Assembly: GCA_036494465.1 (NCBI GenBank)
Contig: DASXOJ010000087.1
Span: 4,553 to 68,552 of the forward strand
Length of the DNA: 64,000 bases
From: CAJCJE01 sp036494465
GTDB taxonomy: Bacteria; Actinomycetota; Actinomycetes; Mycobacteriales; Pseudonocardiaceae
Direction of reading: 5' to 3'
Positions 33,555 through 41,124 of this stretch are shown here, in pieces. Each line of letters begins with the position of its first letter. The first letter of the stretch is position 1. The position numbers and the translations under genes were made by a program. A model generated the notes under the pieces. The model was not told the origin of the DNA. It saw only the letters and a program-made list of their open reading frames with translations, and ran no database searches.

Positions 33555-34112
33555 TCAGTTGCTTGGCGGTGCCCACGCGGTCAGTTCAGCGACCGTCCGC
33601 CCGGCACGCAGTCCCCGCAGCGCGTCGGCGGGTTCGAAACGAGTCGCCGACCGCACGTACCTGTCACCGCCCGCGTAGAACTCGACGATCTGCTCCTCGC
33701 TGTAGGCGGTGTCGTAGAACAGTTCGACGGCGTTCCCGTCGGGGTCCTGGTAGTACATCGACATCGTGGGACCGTGATTGAGGCACATCGTCGGCCGAAT
33801 GCCGGACTCGACAAGCCGCCCGTGCGTCTCGACCAACGCCAGCAAGCTCGGATACTCGAACGAGAAATGGTTCAGCCGAGAATGCACGGCGTCCCCGCCG
33901 GCACCCGGCTCGGACTGCGCGACGGAGTCATCGGCCTTGATCACGTTGAACATTCCGATCCGGTGATGCGCCTCATCGGTCCGCAGGAAGCAGGCACTGT
34001 GATCCTCGGTTTCCACCCCGATGGTCGCGTCGAGAACTTCCAGGTACCACTGTTTCGTGGCCTCGTAGTTGCTGGAGTTCAAGATAAGGTGAGCAAGTTT
34101 CGGAGACGCCAC
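33555..34112 (-). CDS. Single-domain extradiol dioxygenase-like VOC protein (copy 1)
   Basis: The product has 185 residues from the GTG at 34112, behind AAAGAGG. It is a vicinal-oxygen-chelate protein with likely metal ligands in LAHLIL (His), LNHFSFEYPS (His) and NAVELFYD (Glu). HHRIGMF and MSMYYQDPDGN are phrases of 2,3-dihydroxybiphenyl-dioxygenase-like proteins. Its size matches the one-domain extradiol enzymes (BphC2/BphC3 type) rather than the ~290-residue two-domain ones. It would cut a catechol next to its hydroxyls. It is paralogous along its whole length to the product of 48434-48991. An AAGGAC...GTCCTT operator overlaps its promoter. Confidence 0.82.
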   Translation of the reverse strand: MASPKLAHLILNSSNYEATKQWYLEVLDATIGVETEDHSACFLRTDEAHHRIGMFNVIKADDSVAQSEPGAGGDAVHSRLNHFSFEYPSLLALVETHGRLVESGIRPTMCLNHGPTMSMYYQDPDGNAVELFYDTAYSEEQIVEFYAGGDRYVRSATRFEPADALRGLRAGRTVAELTAWAPPSN

Positions 34113-34222
34113 GACGGGCCTCTTTCCACAGCAGAGTTGCGAGGACTGCGCAACTCGGAACCAAGTGAACCGGCCCATCGGCCAGCACTGTCGCCCTCGA
34201 CGTTAGCCATCAGCCCGCCTCC

Positions 34223-34244
34223 CGTCAAGGACGAATCCGTCCTT
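34223..34244 (-). promoter_or_regulatory. AAGGAC-N6-GTCCTT operator overlapping the VOC copy 1 promoter
   Basis: The inverted repeat AAGGACGAATCCGTCCTT occupies 34227-34244. On the minus strand its end merges with a -35 box, TTGACG (34228-34223); the -10 candidate TAACGT is 17 bases further on. The same arrangement occurs at 47702-47719 and 49103-49120. Confidence 0.6.
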
Positions 34245-34305
34245 TATTGTGATATGTTCACGCAACCGCCAGCCACAGCGTTGACACGAACCGAGGAGAG
34301 TCCCG

Positions 34306-34673
34306 GTGACCGCCGAACTCGTGCAGGTCAGGCAAACTCGTTGGTCGTCTCAGGACGAAGCCGACCGATTCACGGTGGACGACCCCGGCCACGGAACTCG
34401 GTCACCGGCTGCCGAAGGTCGCCGAAACCGTCCGTGAATGCCGAAGCCGTGACGCGGCTTCGGGCCGGCCCCGGCGACAACCCGGCCACTCAGGGGGGCC
34501 TACTGGTCACGTCCACGCACCGGCAATGGGTGATAGACACCCTCGACATCGGCGTCGCCGAGGGTGTCACCATCGCGGCACAGGCGCCGGTAGGCGACTA
34601 CTGCGTGCCGCCGACGTTGTTCACCCATGCCACTCCCGAGATGTGCATCGCCAAGGAAGAAACGCCGAGGTGA
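34306..34673 (+). pseudogene. Aldehyde dehydrogenase pseudogene with large internal deletion
   Basis: From a GTG at 34306 behind GAGGAGAG, the reading AELVQVRQ...DRFTVDDP looks like an ALDH N-terminus; a frameshift is then needed near 34390 to continue ALDH-like (LPKVAETVREC). From about 34455 another frame reads LRAGPGDNPATQGGLLVT and then VAEGVTIAA, VPPTLFTHATPEMCIAKEE, which are C-terminal ALDH phrases. The catalytic Glu and Cys regions are missing, so roughly 300 codons were lost. It ends 5 bases before the amidohydrolase ATG. Confidence 0.72.
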
Positions 34674-34677
34674 CGTC

Positions 34678-35649
34678 ATGACCGAGGGCTGGATCGACGT
34701 TCACGCGCACTTCTCGCCGCCGAGCACCGTCGAGGAACGAACCGCACGCTGGGCCGCGATGCGCGAGGCGCGGTTTCTGGCCCCCGAACAGTTCGAATGG
34801 CGCGTCGACGTGACGCTGGACTACATGGATCGAACCGGAATCGCGATGCAACTGCTGAGCAACATTCCGAAGAGCTGCGACGCGTTGCGTGCGTCGAACG
34901 ACTACGGCGCAGAACTTGTCGCCGACCATCCGACCCGATTCGGGCTGCTCGCCGCGTTGCCGACCGACGACCCGGCAGCCGCGCTGGCCGAGATCGAACG
35001 CACCTCGGCCGAGGTGCCCGCCGACGGGTTCGCCGTGACCTGCCACTACAACGGTGTCTATCTCGGTGATCCATGCCTGGAACCGATGTGGGCCGAACTC
35101 GACCGCCGGCAGGCGACCGTGTTCGCTCATCCTGATGCCTACGCCCCCGCCGCCAACGGGCGCCCGGCGCCGCTGCTGGAGGTCGCGTTCGAGACCGTGC
35201 GCACCGTCGTCGACATGCTTTATGCCGGCGTCTTTCGTCGCTACCCCAACGTGAAGCTGATCGTGGCGCACTGCGGAGGCGCAGGCGCCCTGCCCGCCGC
35301 GGTGGGCCGACTGACCTTGCTGGGCACCCAGCCCTGGGTACCCAACCCGAACGCACTCACCACGACCGAACTGACCGAGCACTTTCGGCGCCTCTACCTG
35401 GATACCGCGGCGGCCGGCTACGCGAGTTCGCTGGCCCCCGCACTCACCGTGACAACACCCGGCCACCTCGTCTACGGCTCCGACAGCGGGGTGCCGTGCA
35501 GCACCGAGGCCACCATGGAGGCCAACAAACGCGAACTGCTCGCCTTCGACGGCATTACCCGCGAACAGGTCGAGGACATCGGCCGAAACGCCCTTGCGCT
35601 GTTTCCGGGCGCGGCAGCAAGGATGGCAGGCCGGACGATCCCAACCTGA
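34678..35649 (+). CDS. ACMSD-family amidohydrolase / decarboxylase
   Basis: The product has 323 residues from the ATG at 34678 (GAGGTGA upstream). GWIDVHAHFSPPSTVEE carries the HxH metal ligands at the N-terminus. VFAHPD and LIVAHCGGAGALPAA supply further His ligands, and LVYGSDSGVP the conserved Asp. This is the amidohydrolase_2 group that includes 2-amino-3-carboxymuconate semialdehyde decarboxylase and gamma-resorcylate or 5-carboxyvanillate decarboxylases. Decarboxylation or hydration of an aromatic acid or ring-cleavage product is likely, but the substrate is not assigned. An aldehyde dehydrogenase remnant directly precedes it. Confidence 0.83.
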   Translation: MTEGWIDVHAHFSPPSTVEERTARWAAMREARFLAPEQFEWRVDVTLDYMDRTGIAMQLLSNIPKSCDALRASNDYGAELVADHPTRFGLLAALPTDDPAAALAEIERTSAEVPADGFAVTCHYNGVYLGDPCLEPMWAELDRRQATVFAHPDAYAPAANGRPAPLLEVAFETVRTVVDMLYAGVFRRYPNVKLIVAHCGGAGALPAAVGRLTLLGTQPWVPNPNALTTTELTEHFRRLYLDTAAAGYASSLAPALTVTTPGHLVYGSDSGVPCSTEATMEANKRELLAFDGITREQVEDIGRNALALFPGAAARMAGRTIPT

Positions 35650-35670
35650 GGCCGAGCGGCCCGGCCTCAG
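35646..35670. terminator. Bidirectional terminator hairpin containing both stop codons
   Basis: CTGAGGCCG (35646-35654) and CGGCCTCAG (35662-35670) form a 9-base perfect stem with a 7-base loop. The TGA of the amidohydrolase gene is in the left arm and that of the convergent Dabb gene in the right arm. Confidence 0.55.
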
Positions 35671-36044
35671 TGCCCGGCCAGTTTCGCCAGCTCGGGATCG
35701 TTCCGCAGGCGACTTTCCTGAATTGCCGCGATCTTGGCCGCCAGATCCGGATCGTCCTCGTCCCAGGTGTCGAACGCGTCGAAGTTGATCACATGAGGAT
35801 GGACGATGAAGTCCGCCCGCCGATGAGCCGGATCGTTGATGTATCGCTCGAATGCCTCGATGTCGGCCATGGCGAACGTGGTGGAGTGGGTGTACGTGTC
35901 CGACTCCCTTCCGGTGTACTGACCGACGACGCCGAGCAGTACGCTCTCCATCTCACCTACCGCCCGAAACGCGGCCATGCACGCCGCGTAGTCCTCGTCG
36001 CTGGTTCCGTCCTTGAAGCGGAAGCGAAGTACATGGACGATCAC
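35667..36044 (-). CDS. Dabb (stress-responsive alpha/beta barrel) domain protein
   Basis: The product has 125 residues from the GTG at 36044, five bases after a strong GGAGG. It begins IVHVLRFRFKDGTSDEDYAA and contains ESDTYTHSTTFAMADIEAFE and then FIVHPHVINFDAFDTWDEDD. This is the dimeric ferredoxin-like fold of Dabb proteins, which includes small cyclases, monooxygenases and proteins of unknown role. In an aromatic cluster it may act on a reactive intermediate, but no function is assigned. It is divergent from a group A TetR gene across a 276-base AT-rich gap. Confidence 0.78.
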   Translation of the reverse strand: MIVHVLRFRFKDGTSDEDYAACMAAFRAVGEMESVLLGVVGQYTGRESDTYTHSTTFAMADIEAFERYINDPAHRRADFIVHPHVINFDAFDTWDEDDPDLAAKIAAIQESRLRNDPELAKLAGH

Positions 36045-36146
36045 GATATCCTCCAATGCTCCACGACAACGGGATGAACGCCGGCAATCCCAGGACGCGC
36101 GCCCCTTCAGCAACGAGCACGCGCCCCGGCCTCACCTACAGTTCAT

Positions 36147-36166
36147 AGTAGTATCACTCTTATTAA
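36147..36166. promoter_or_regulatory. AGTAGTA...CTCTTAT box between the Dabb and TetR genes
   Basis: The 20 bases AGTAGTATCACTCTTATTAA match 57373-57392 (ahead of the 3-hydroxyisobutyrate dehydrogenase-like gene) at 16 positions. The inner GTATCACTCTTA also matches ATATCACTCGTA at 41051-41062 at 10 of 12. Confidence 0.45.
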
Positions 36167-36287
36167 TTTGGTGGCCTAAGCTTAAAATCTAGCCGCACGT
36201 GACGCGGCGCACAGGCCGTCTGGTGGCCGTCGCTCATGCGCCCCAGCTGCCCGGGTCACAGTTGCAGCATTAATCATCTCAGCAGCA

Positions 36288-36300
36288 CTACTATCATTAT
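36288..36300. promoter_or_regulatory. Candidate group A TetR operator
   Basis: CTACTATCATTAT lies 20 bases before the TetR GTG at 36321. It differs by one base from the site at 8925-8937, between the first group A TetR gene and its divergent partner. Autoregulation is the simplest reading. Confidence 0.45.
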
Positions 36301-36320
36301 ATTCATGATATACTCACGGC

Positions 36321-36992
36321 GTGGCGACCCGCACGTACCGATCTCCTCGACGTGAACAGGCCGCGGCTCATACCCGCGCGGTGATCCTGGACGCCGCCGA
36401 GGAACTGTTCGCGGAACGCGGCTATGCCAACACAACGGTCAACCAGGTCGCGGCTGCCGCCGCGGTCGCGCCGAACACCGTCTATACCAGTGTTGGCGGA
36501 AAGCCACAGCTGGTTGTGGCCCTCGCCGAACGTGCGGCAGCCCATCCGGTGATCAGCAGCGGCCTCGAGGCGATCGACACGATGACCGATGGACGGGAGA
36601 TCATTCAGCTGTTGGCCGAGGGCACGAAGGCGGCAAGGCGCAGTCAACAGCGCGCCATCGCCGTCATGCTGGACAACGTCACCGCCGACCCACTGATCGC
36701 GCACACCGCGGAGCGCATCACAGCTCTGCTGCGCAAACGCATCCACCGAATCGCGACCCGCCTCGGCGCCATCGGGGCGTTGCCGGCGGGTATGACGACA
36801 GCACACGCTGCCGCCATCCTCTGGTTCTACTTCAGTTTCACCGCGTGGAGAGAACTCCGCGCCCTCGGTTGGGCCTGGAAAGAAATCGAACAATGGCTCG
36901 GCGGCCAAGCGATCAGCGCGTTGCTCGCGGCACCCGACTCGACAGCTCGCATCGGCCACTCGACCTCGTCGACGCGACCCGGTACACGTTGA
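36321..36992 (+). CDS. TetR-family regulator, paralogue group A (copy 2)
   Basis: The product has 223 residues and a GTG start. ATRTYRSPRREQAAAHTRAV and the helix-turn-helix TTVNQVAAAAAVAPNTVYTS are nearly identical to copy 1, so it should recognise very similar DNA. The C-terminal block ILWFYFSFTAWRELRALGWA is kept, followed by a longer tail. It is divergent from the Dabb gene and probably controls it. Ligand unknown. Confidence 0.9.
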   Translation: MATRTYRSPRREQAAAHTRAVILDAAEELFAERGYANTTVNQVAAAAAVAPNTVYTSVGGKPQLVVALAERAAAHPVISSGLEAIDTMTDGREIIQLLAEGTKAARRSQQRAIAVMLDNVTADPLIAHTAERITALLRKRIHRIATRLGAIGALPAGMTTAHAAAILWFYFSFTAWRELRALGWAWKEIEQWLGGQAISALLAAPDSTARIGHSTSSTRPGTR

Positions 36993-37041
36993 TCCGTCGG
37001 TCCGACCCACTTCACCGGCACAGACCACATATGCTCGACAT

Positions 37042-37656
37042 ATGCCGAACCGTCCCAGGTCAGATGCGTTGAGCGACGAGCGTCCTGCTCGAACCCGGCG
37101 CGGAGCAGCCGCGGTCCAACAGGCAATCTACGACGCGGTCGTTGCCGAATTGGCCGAGGTCGGATTCGGACGGCTCACCTTCGAGAGCGTCGCGGAGCGG
37201 GCCGGCACGGGCAAGAGTCCGTTGTACCGGCGCTGGCCCGATACCACCTCGCTGGTCATCGACACTTTGCGCGAACTGTCCTCGGACCCCGTCGACTACC
37301 AGCGAGCCGGCATTCTCCGGGACGATCTCGTCGGGCTCACGCGGCATATGACCAAAACGCAGGAAGGCGCCAAGGCCAAGGCATTCCGGGCCCTGCTCGG
37401 CGAGGCATACCGCCATCCCGAGTTGCTGAACCGCTTCACGTCGCAGGTTCTCAACCCACTCTTCGACGCAATGACCCGGCTACTGCGCGACGCCGCCGAA
37501 CGCGGCGAGATATCGTCGGAGCGGTTGACGCCCGTTGTCTGTGAAGTGCTGCACGCGCTGATCATCAAAAGGGCGCTGCTCAACAGCCACGATCTGACCA
37601 AGGAGGACATCACACAGATGGTGGACGAGGTGCTCCTGCCTCTGGTCACCGGCTGA
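37042..37656 (+). CDS. TetR-family regulator, paralogue group B (copy 1)
   Basis: The product has 204 residues. The N-terminus ERPARTRRGAAAVQQAIYDA leads to the helix-turn-helix LTFESVAERAGTGKSPLYRR. The C-terminal half (LVGLTRHMTKTQEGAKAKAF, then SERLTPVVCEVLHALIIKR) is shared with the 204-residue protein of 47781-48395; the two are clear paralogues of the same length. Its own upstream region lacks the AAGGAC...GTCCTT site found near copy 2. Its last 11 bases overlap the convergent UbiD gene. Confidence 0.9.
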   Translation: MPNRPRSDALSDERPARTRRGAAAVQQAIYDAVVAELAEVGFGRLTFESVAERAGTGKSPLYRRWPDTTSLVIDTLRELSSDPVDYQRAGILRDDLVGLTRHMTKTQEGAKAKAFRALLGEAYRHPELLNRFTSQVLNPLFDAMTRLLRDAAERGEISSERLTPVVCEVLHALIIKRALLNSHDLTKEDITQMVDEVLLPLVTG

Positions 37657-39133
37657 AACCGTAGGACTCCCAGTTCCGCAGTACGTCCTGTTGCAGTGAG
37701 TCCGGGTAGCAGTAGCGAAACGATGAGCGGCGCGGCAGATCCGCGGGATCGGGATACTCGTCGCCGTAAAGGCAGTTGTAGGCGACCTTGGTTGCGCGCA
37801 TGACGGCCCGATCGGCACCGGACCAGGACGGCGGCAGCGGTGTGATCGGTTCGTCCGGGAAATAGATCGCCCCGTTGTGTGGATGCATCCGCGTGGCCAT
37901 GGCCCAGACCAGGGCGCTGATGTCGGTGGGATCGACGTCGTCGTAGGTCACGATGACCACCGCCAGCTCGACCCCCGGCTTACTGTGGAAATAGGTGCTG
38001 GCGATCTGGTTGACGAGGTCGGTCGACGTGCCAGCGAACTCGTCGCGCCAGTGCGCGGGAACCGTGGCGACGAACCAGGATGTCGCGGCCTCGTAGGGCA
38101 GCCAACAGGTGGTGACGGGTAGTCCGGCCGTACGGAGTTGGTGGAGCGCTTCGGCGGCGTAGACGGTTCCGGACGCCGTGTGCGTCTCGTCGATCGGCTC
38201 GCCGGCGGCGACGACCGGCAGGATGGCCTCGTCTCGATAGGTGATCGCGTCGACGTGGAACAGCGGGGCTTGCCAGGTGTGCGTGGCGATATAGCCGCTG
38301 TACTCCCCCATCGGCCCTTCTGGCCCGGTCCGGCTGGGATCGACGTGTCCTTCGATGACGATCTCGGCGTCGGCCGGCACCTGCAACACGTTGGTCTCAC
38401 AGGTGACCACGTCGAGCGGTGCTCCCAGATAGGCGCCGAGGAAGGCAACCTCGTCGACCTCACGCGGTATCGGCATCGCGCAGGCGAACGGGATCGCGGG
38501 GTGCCCGCCCTGTGCCACGGCGAAGGGCATCGGCTGGCCGAGCCGGCGCCATTGCTCGAAGATCTGGCCGATGTGCTGGGTCGGCGCGAGCGGCCCGACC
38601 AGGGTGCGACGATCATGGATCATGAGTCGCGAGATCGTCCAGTTTGTCCAGTGCCCTTCGGGATCCTGGACGATGAGGGCACCCCAGGTGTTGAAGTACC
38701 GGCCGCCGTCCCCGTCATGAATGCGAGGGGTCGGGAAGATCTCCAGGTCGACGTCGTTGCCGAGCAGGACGTGCTGCTTGCACGGCCCGTTCTCGACCAG
38801 CCTTGGCGGGATGGGCTCGCGCTGCCGGGCCGCGGTGAGCGCCTCGACGATGTCCAGCCCCTTGGCGGTCGGCGGCAGACCCAGCGCGAGTGCGATACGG
38901 GCGAGCCGATGGTGTGGCTGGCTGCTGGTCGACGCCGGTGCGCCGAGTACGCGGAATCCCGGCTCCCCCCGGTCGAGACTGGTGAACAGTGGGGATGGCG
39001 CGCCGATCTCGCAGCACCTGCGAACAATGGCACCGAGTTCGAGATCGGTGGCGACGGTTCGGTCGACGCGTTGGAGTTCGCCGAGCTCGGCGAGTGCGGC
39101 CAGATGGCTTCGAAGATCACCCTCGGGATTCAT
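37646..39133 (-). CDS. ubiD: UbiD-family prenylated-FMN decarboxylase
   Basis: The product has 495 residues, usual for the family. The N-terminus DLRSHLAALAELGELQRVDR, the central FNTWGALIVQDPEGHWTNWT, PIPREVDEVAFLGAYLGA, and RTGPEGPMGEYSGYIATHTW (acid/base Glu residues) are all UbiD signatures. The enzyme reversibly decarboxylates aromatic or unsaturated acids using prenylated FMN. Its ATG overlaps the UbiX stop (ATGA), so the cofactor-making enzyme and decarboxylase are coupled. The carboxylic acid it acts on is probably an aromatic acid of this cluster, but which one cannot be said. Confidence 0.93.
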   Translation of the reverse strand: MNPEGDLRSHLAALAELGELQRVDRTVATDLELGAIVRRCCEIGAPSPLFTSLDRGEPGFRVLGAPASTSSQPHHRLARIALALGLPPTAKGLDIVEALTAARQREPIPPRLVENGPCKQHVLLGNDVDLEIFPTPRIHDGDGGRYFNTWGALIVQDPEGHWTNWTISRLMIHDRRTLVGPLAPTQHIGQIFEQWRRLGQPMPFAVAQGGHPAIPFACAMPIPREVDEVAFLGAYLGAPLDVVTCETNVLQVPADAEIVIEGHVDPSRTGPEGPMGEYSGYIATHTWQAPLFHVDAITYRDEAILPVVAAGEPIDETHTASGTVYAAEALHQLRTAGLPVTTCWLPYEAATSWFVATVPAHWRDEFAGTSTDLVNQIASTYFHSKPGVELAVVIVTYDDVDPTDISALVWAMATRMHPHNGAIYFPDEPITPLPPSWSGADRAVMRATKVAYNCLYGDEYPDPADLPRRSSFRYCYPDSLQQDVLRNWESYGFSR

Positions 39134-39759
39134 CGTGCTCCCCTCAGTGCGGTGGGTTCCCCGGTGTCGAGGAGGTCAGGTGGGCCTGCCCAGCGGGGGA
39201 TGTCCGCGACGGTCAGTCCGAACTGGTCCAGGATGCGGGCCGCGGTGTGCTCGACGATGTCGGCGACCGTGGCCGGGCGGGTGTAGAACGCCGGCACCGG
39301 CGGCATGATGGTCGCGCCGATCCGGCTCAGGGCGAGCATGTTCTCGAGGTGAATCGGTGACAGCGGGGTCTCGCGGACCGCGAGTACCAGCCGACGGCGT
39401 TCCTTCAACGTGACGTCGGCCGCGCGGCTGATGAGGTTGTCCCCGAAGCCGGTGCGGATCGCGGCCAGCGTCTTCATACTGCACGGCGCGATGATCATGC
39501 CGTCGACCTGGAACGACCCGCTCGAAATCGACGCCGACTGATCGTCGATTCCGTGCACGTGGTCGGCCAGCGCGGTGACGTCGGCGAGCTTGTGATCGGT
39601 CTCCATCGCGATGGTGGTCCTTGCCCAGCGGCTCAGGATCAGATGGGTCTCGACCCCAAGGGTGACGAGTGCCCTCAGTACGGCGATGCCGATGGCCGCA
39701 CCCGTCGCTCCGGTCATTGCTACCACCAGCCGCCGTGGGCTGTCCGTTGTGACTGTCAT
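39130..39759 (-). CDS. ubiX: UbiX-type flavin prenyltransferase
   Basis: The product has 209 residues from the ATG at 39759. RRLVVAMTGATGAAIGIAVL is the flavin-binding N-terminus. VDGMIIAPCSMKTLAAIRTG and RRRLVLAVRETPLSPIHLEN are the family signatures that bind FMN phosphate and the dimethylallyl phosphate. It makes prenylated FMN for the UbiD protein encoded immediately downstream. A divergent TetR gene lies across a very long palindrome. Confidence 0.95.
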   Translation of the reverse strand: MTVTTDSPRRLVVAMTGATGAAIGIAVLRALVTLGVETHLILSRWARTTIAMETDHKLADVTALADHVHGIDDQSASISSGSFQVDGMIIAPCSMKTLAAIRTGFGDNLISRAADVTLKERRRLVLAVRETPLSPIHLENMLALSRIGATIMPPVPAFYTRPATVADIVEHTAARILDQFGLTVADIPRWAGPPDLLDTGEPTALRGAR

Positions 39760-39776
39760 CTGCGGGTATCCCACCT

Positions 39777-39828
39777 TAGTGTACGCACGTTCATTAGTGA
39801 CGTTACACTAATGAACGTGCGTACACTA
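39777..39828. promoter_or_regulatory. 52-base inverted repeat between ubiX and the divergent TetR gene
   Basis: The 23-base arm at 39777-39799 (TAGTGTACGCACGTTCATTA plus GTG) is repeated exactly as its reverse complement at 39806-39828, around a 6-base centre ACGTTA. It lies 17 bases before the ubiX ATG and 5 bases before the TetR ATG. It very likely holds the operators and both promoters. Confidence 0.8.
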
Positions 39829-39833
39829 GCTTC

Positions 39834-40430
39834 ATGAGCAGTGACACCGGACGTGTGCGACGCCGCGACCCCGTCCGTTCCAAGGCCAAGATCCTCGAAG
39901 CCGCGCGCAGGGCCTTCACCGAACGCGGCTACGACAGCGCCACGATCCGGGACATCGCCCAGCGGGCGGACGTGGCCGTCGGCCTGGTGTTGCGGCACTT
40001 CACCAGCAAGCAGGAGTTGTTTCTTGCGGCCTTCCCCGGCCCGGAGAACCTGGAGCCCACACCGTCAGGAGATCGCGACTCGTTGATCTCGGAGCTGATG
40101 GCCGGCGTCCTCGATCGCCTCGACTCGAATCCAACGGCGGACCCCTTCCTTGCACTGATCCGCAGCGCGGGCACCAACAAGGACGCCGCGTCGGCGCTCT
40201 ACGAGGAAATGCGCCGACGCACCACCGAGTTCCTCGAAGAGACCATCGAGTCGCCCGACCGAGAACTGCGGGTCGAACTGCTGGGCGCCCAGATCATCGG
40301 GATCGCCTTCGTCCGGCACATCCTGCGCACCGGCGCACTGGTCGCGACGCCTGCGGCAGACCTCGCCCGCAGCCTCCAACCGATCGTGCACGCCACCTTG
40401 TACGGTGACGTACCGTCCACTCCCGGCTAG
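39834..40430 (+). CDS. TetR-family regulator of the ubiX-ubiD operon
   Basis: The product has 198 residues. RRRDPVRSKAKILEAARRAF leads to a TetR helix-turn-helix (ATIRDIAQRADVAVGLVLRH), and the ligand domain is of the ~120-residue type with RVELLGAQIIGIAFVRHILR. It belongs to neither group A nor group B. Its start lies almost against the 52-base palindrome shared with ubiX, so it should repress both itself and ubiX-ubiD until the decarboxylase substrate or product is present. Confidence 0.92.
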   Translation: MSSDTGRVRRRDPVRSKAKILEAARRAFTERGYDSATIRDIAQRADVAVGLVLRHFTSKQELFLAAFPGPENLEPTPSGDRDSLISELMAGVLDRLDSNPTADPFLALIRSAGTNKDAASALYEEMRRRTTEFLEETIESPDRELRVELLGAQIIGIAFVRHILRTGALVATPAADLARSLQPIVHATLYGDVPSTPG

Positions 40431-41041
40431 GGCTCGATCAGCGCGTCGATCGCCCGCTCGGCCAACCATTGCTCGGTTTCCTTCCAGGTCCATCCGAGGC
40501 CGCGAAGCTCGCGCCAGGTGGTATAGCTGAAGTAGAACCAGAGGATGGCGGTGGCGCGCGAGGTGGTTATGCCGTTTCGAAGCGTCCGCACCGCGGTGAG
40601 GCGCGCGGCGATCCGGTGGAAGCGCTGACGCAGGAGGTCCGTGGTCCGTCGGGCCGCTTCGGCGATCAGGGGATCTGCCGCGACATTGTCCAGCATCACG
40701 GTAATGGCGCGCTGCTGGCTGCGCCTTGCCGCGGTCGTGCCGGCGGCCAACCGCCTGATGATCTCCGGCCCGTCGGTCAGGGCGTCGATATCGTCGAGGC
40801 TGGCAATGATCAGCGGATCGGCGGCAGCGCGCTCGACAAGGGACACAACCAACTGAGGCTTTCCACCGACGCTGGTGTACACGGTGTTCGGCCCTACCGT
40901 CGCCGCCGCGGCGACCTCGTTCACCGTGGTAGTGGCGTAACCCTTCGCACCGAACAGCTTCTCGGCCGCGTCGAGGATCGCGGTGCGCGTCTGCGCGGCG
41001 GCCTGTTCCCGTCGGGGAGATCGGTACACCTGGGTCGCCAT
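40427..41041 (-). CDS. TetR-family regulator, paralogue group A (copy 3)
   Basis: The product has 204 residues. ATQVYRSPRREQAAAQTRTA and TTVNEVAAAATVGPNTVYTS are close to copies 1 and 2, and the C-terminal ILWFYFSYTTWRELRGLGWT block is kept, followed by WKETEQWLAERAIDALIEP. The 3' end overlaps the convergent TetR gene by 4 bases. There is no obvious divergent target; a MarR gene lies upstream on the same strand. Confidence 0.9.
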   Translation of the reverse strand: MATQVYRSPRREQAAAQTRTAILDAAEKLFGAKGYATTTVNEVAAAATVGPNTVYTSVGGKPQLVVSLVERAAADPLIIASLDDIDALTDGPEIIRRLAAGTTAARRSQQRAITVMLDNVAADPLIAEAARRTTDLLRQRFHRIAARLTAVRTLRNGITTSRATAILWFYFSYTTWRELRGLGWTWKETEQWLAERAIDALIEP

Positions 41042-41050
41042 CGAATCACC

Positions 41051-41062
41051 ATATCACTCGTA
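41051..41062. promoter_or_regulatory. Candidate operator before group A TetR copy 3
   Basis: ATATCACTCGTA lies 10 bases before the ATG and matches GTATCACTCTTA (inside 36147-36166) at 10 of 12 bases. The similarity is short, so this is tentative. Confidence 0.3.
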
Positions 41063-41124
41063 CAATCACCAGAGCACCACTTAGCTGATTAGGGCATTTA
41101 CGCACCGAGGCCGACCAGACCTAT

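Noticed and set aside
33504..34305. Long plus-strand open frame opposite the VOC gene
   Set aside because: It is antisense to the VOC coding region, with arginine/proline-rich shadow-type sequence; only the part after about 34306 has recognisable (ALDH-like) content.
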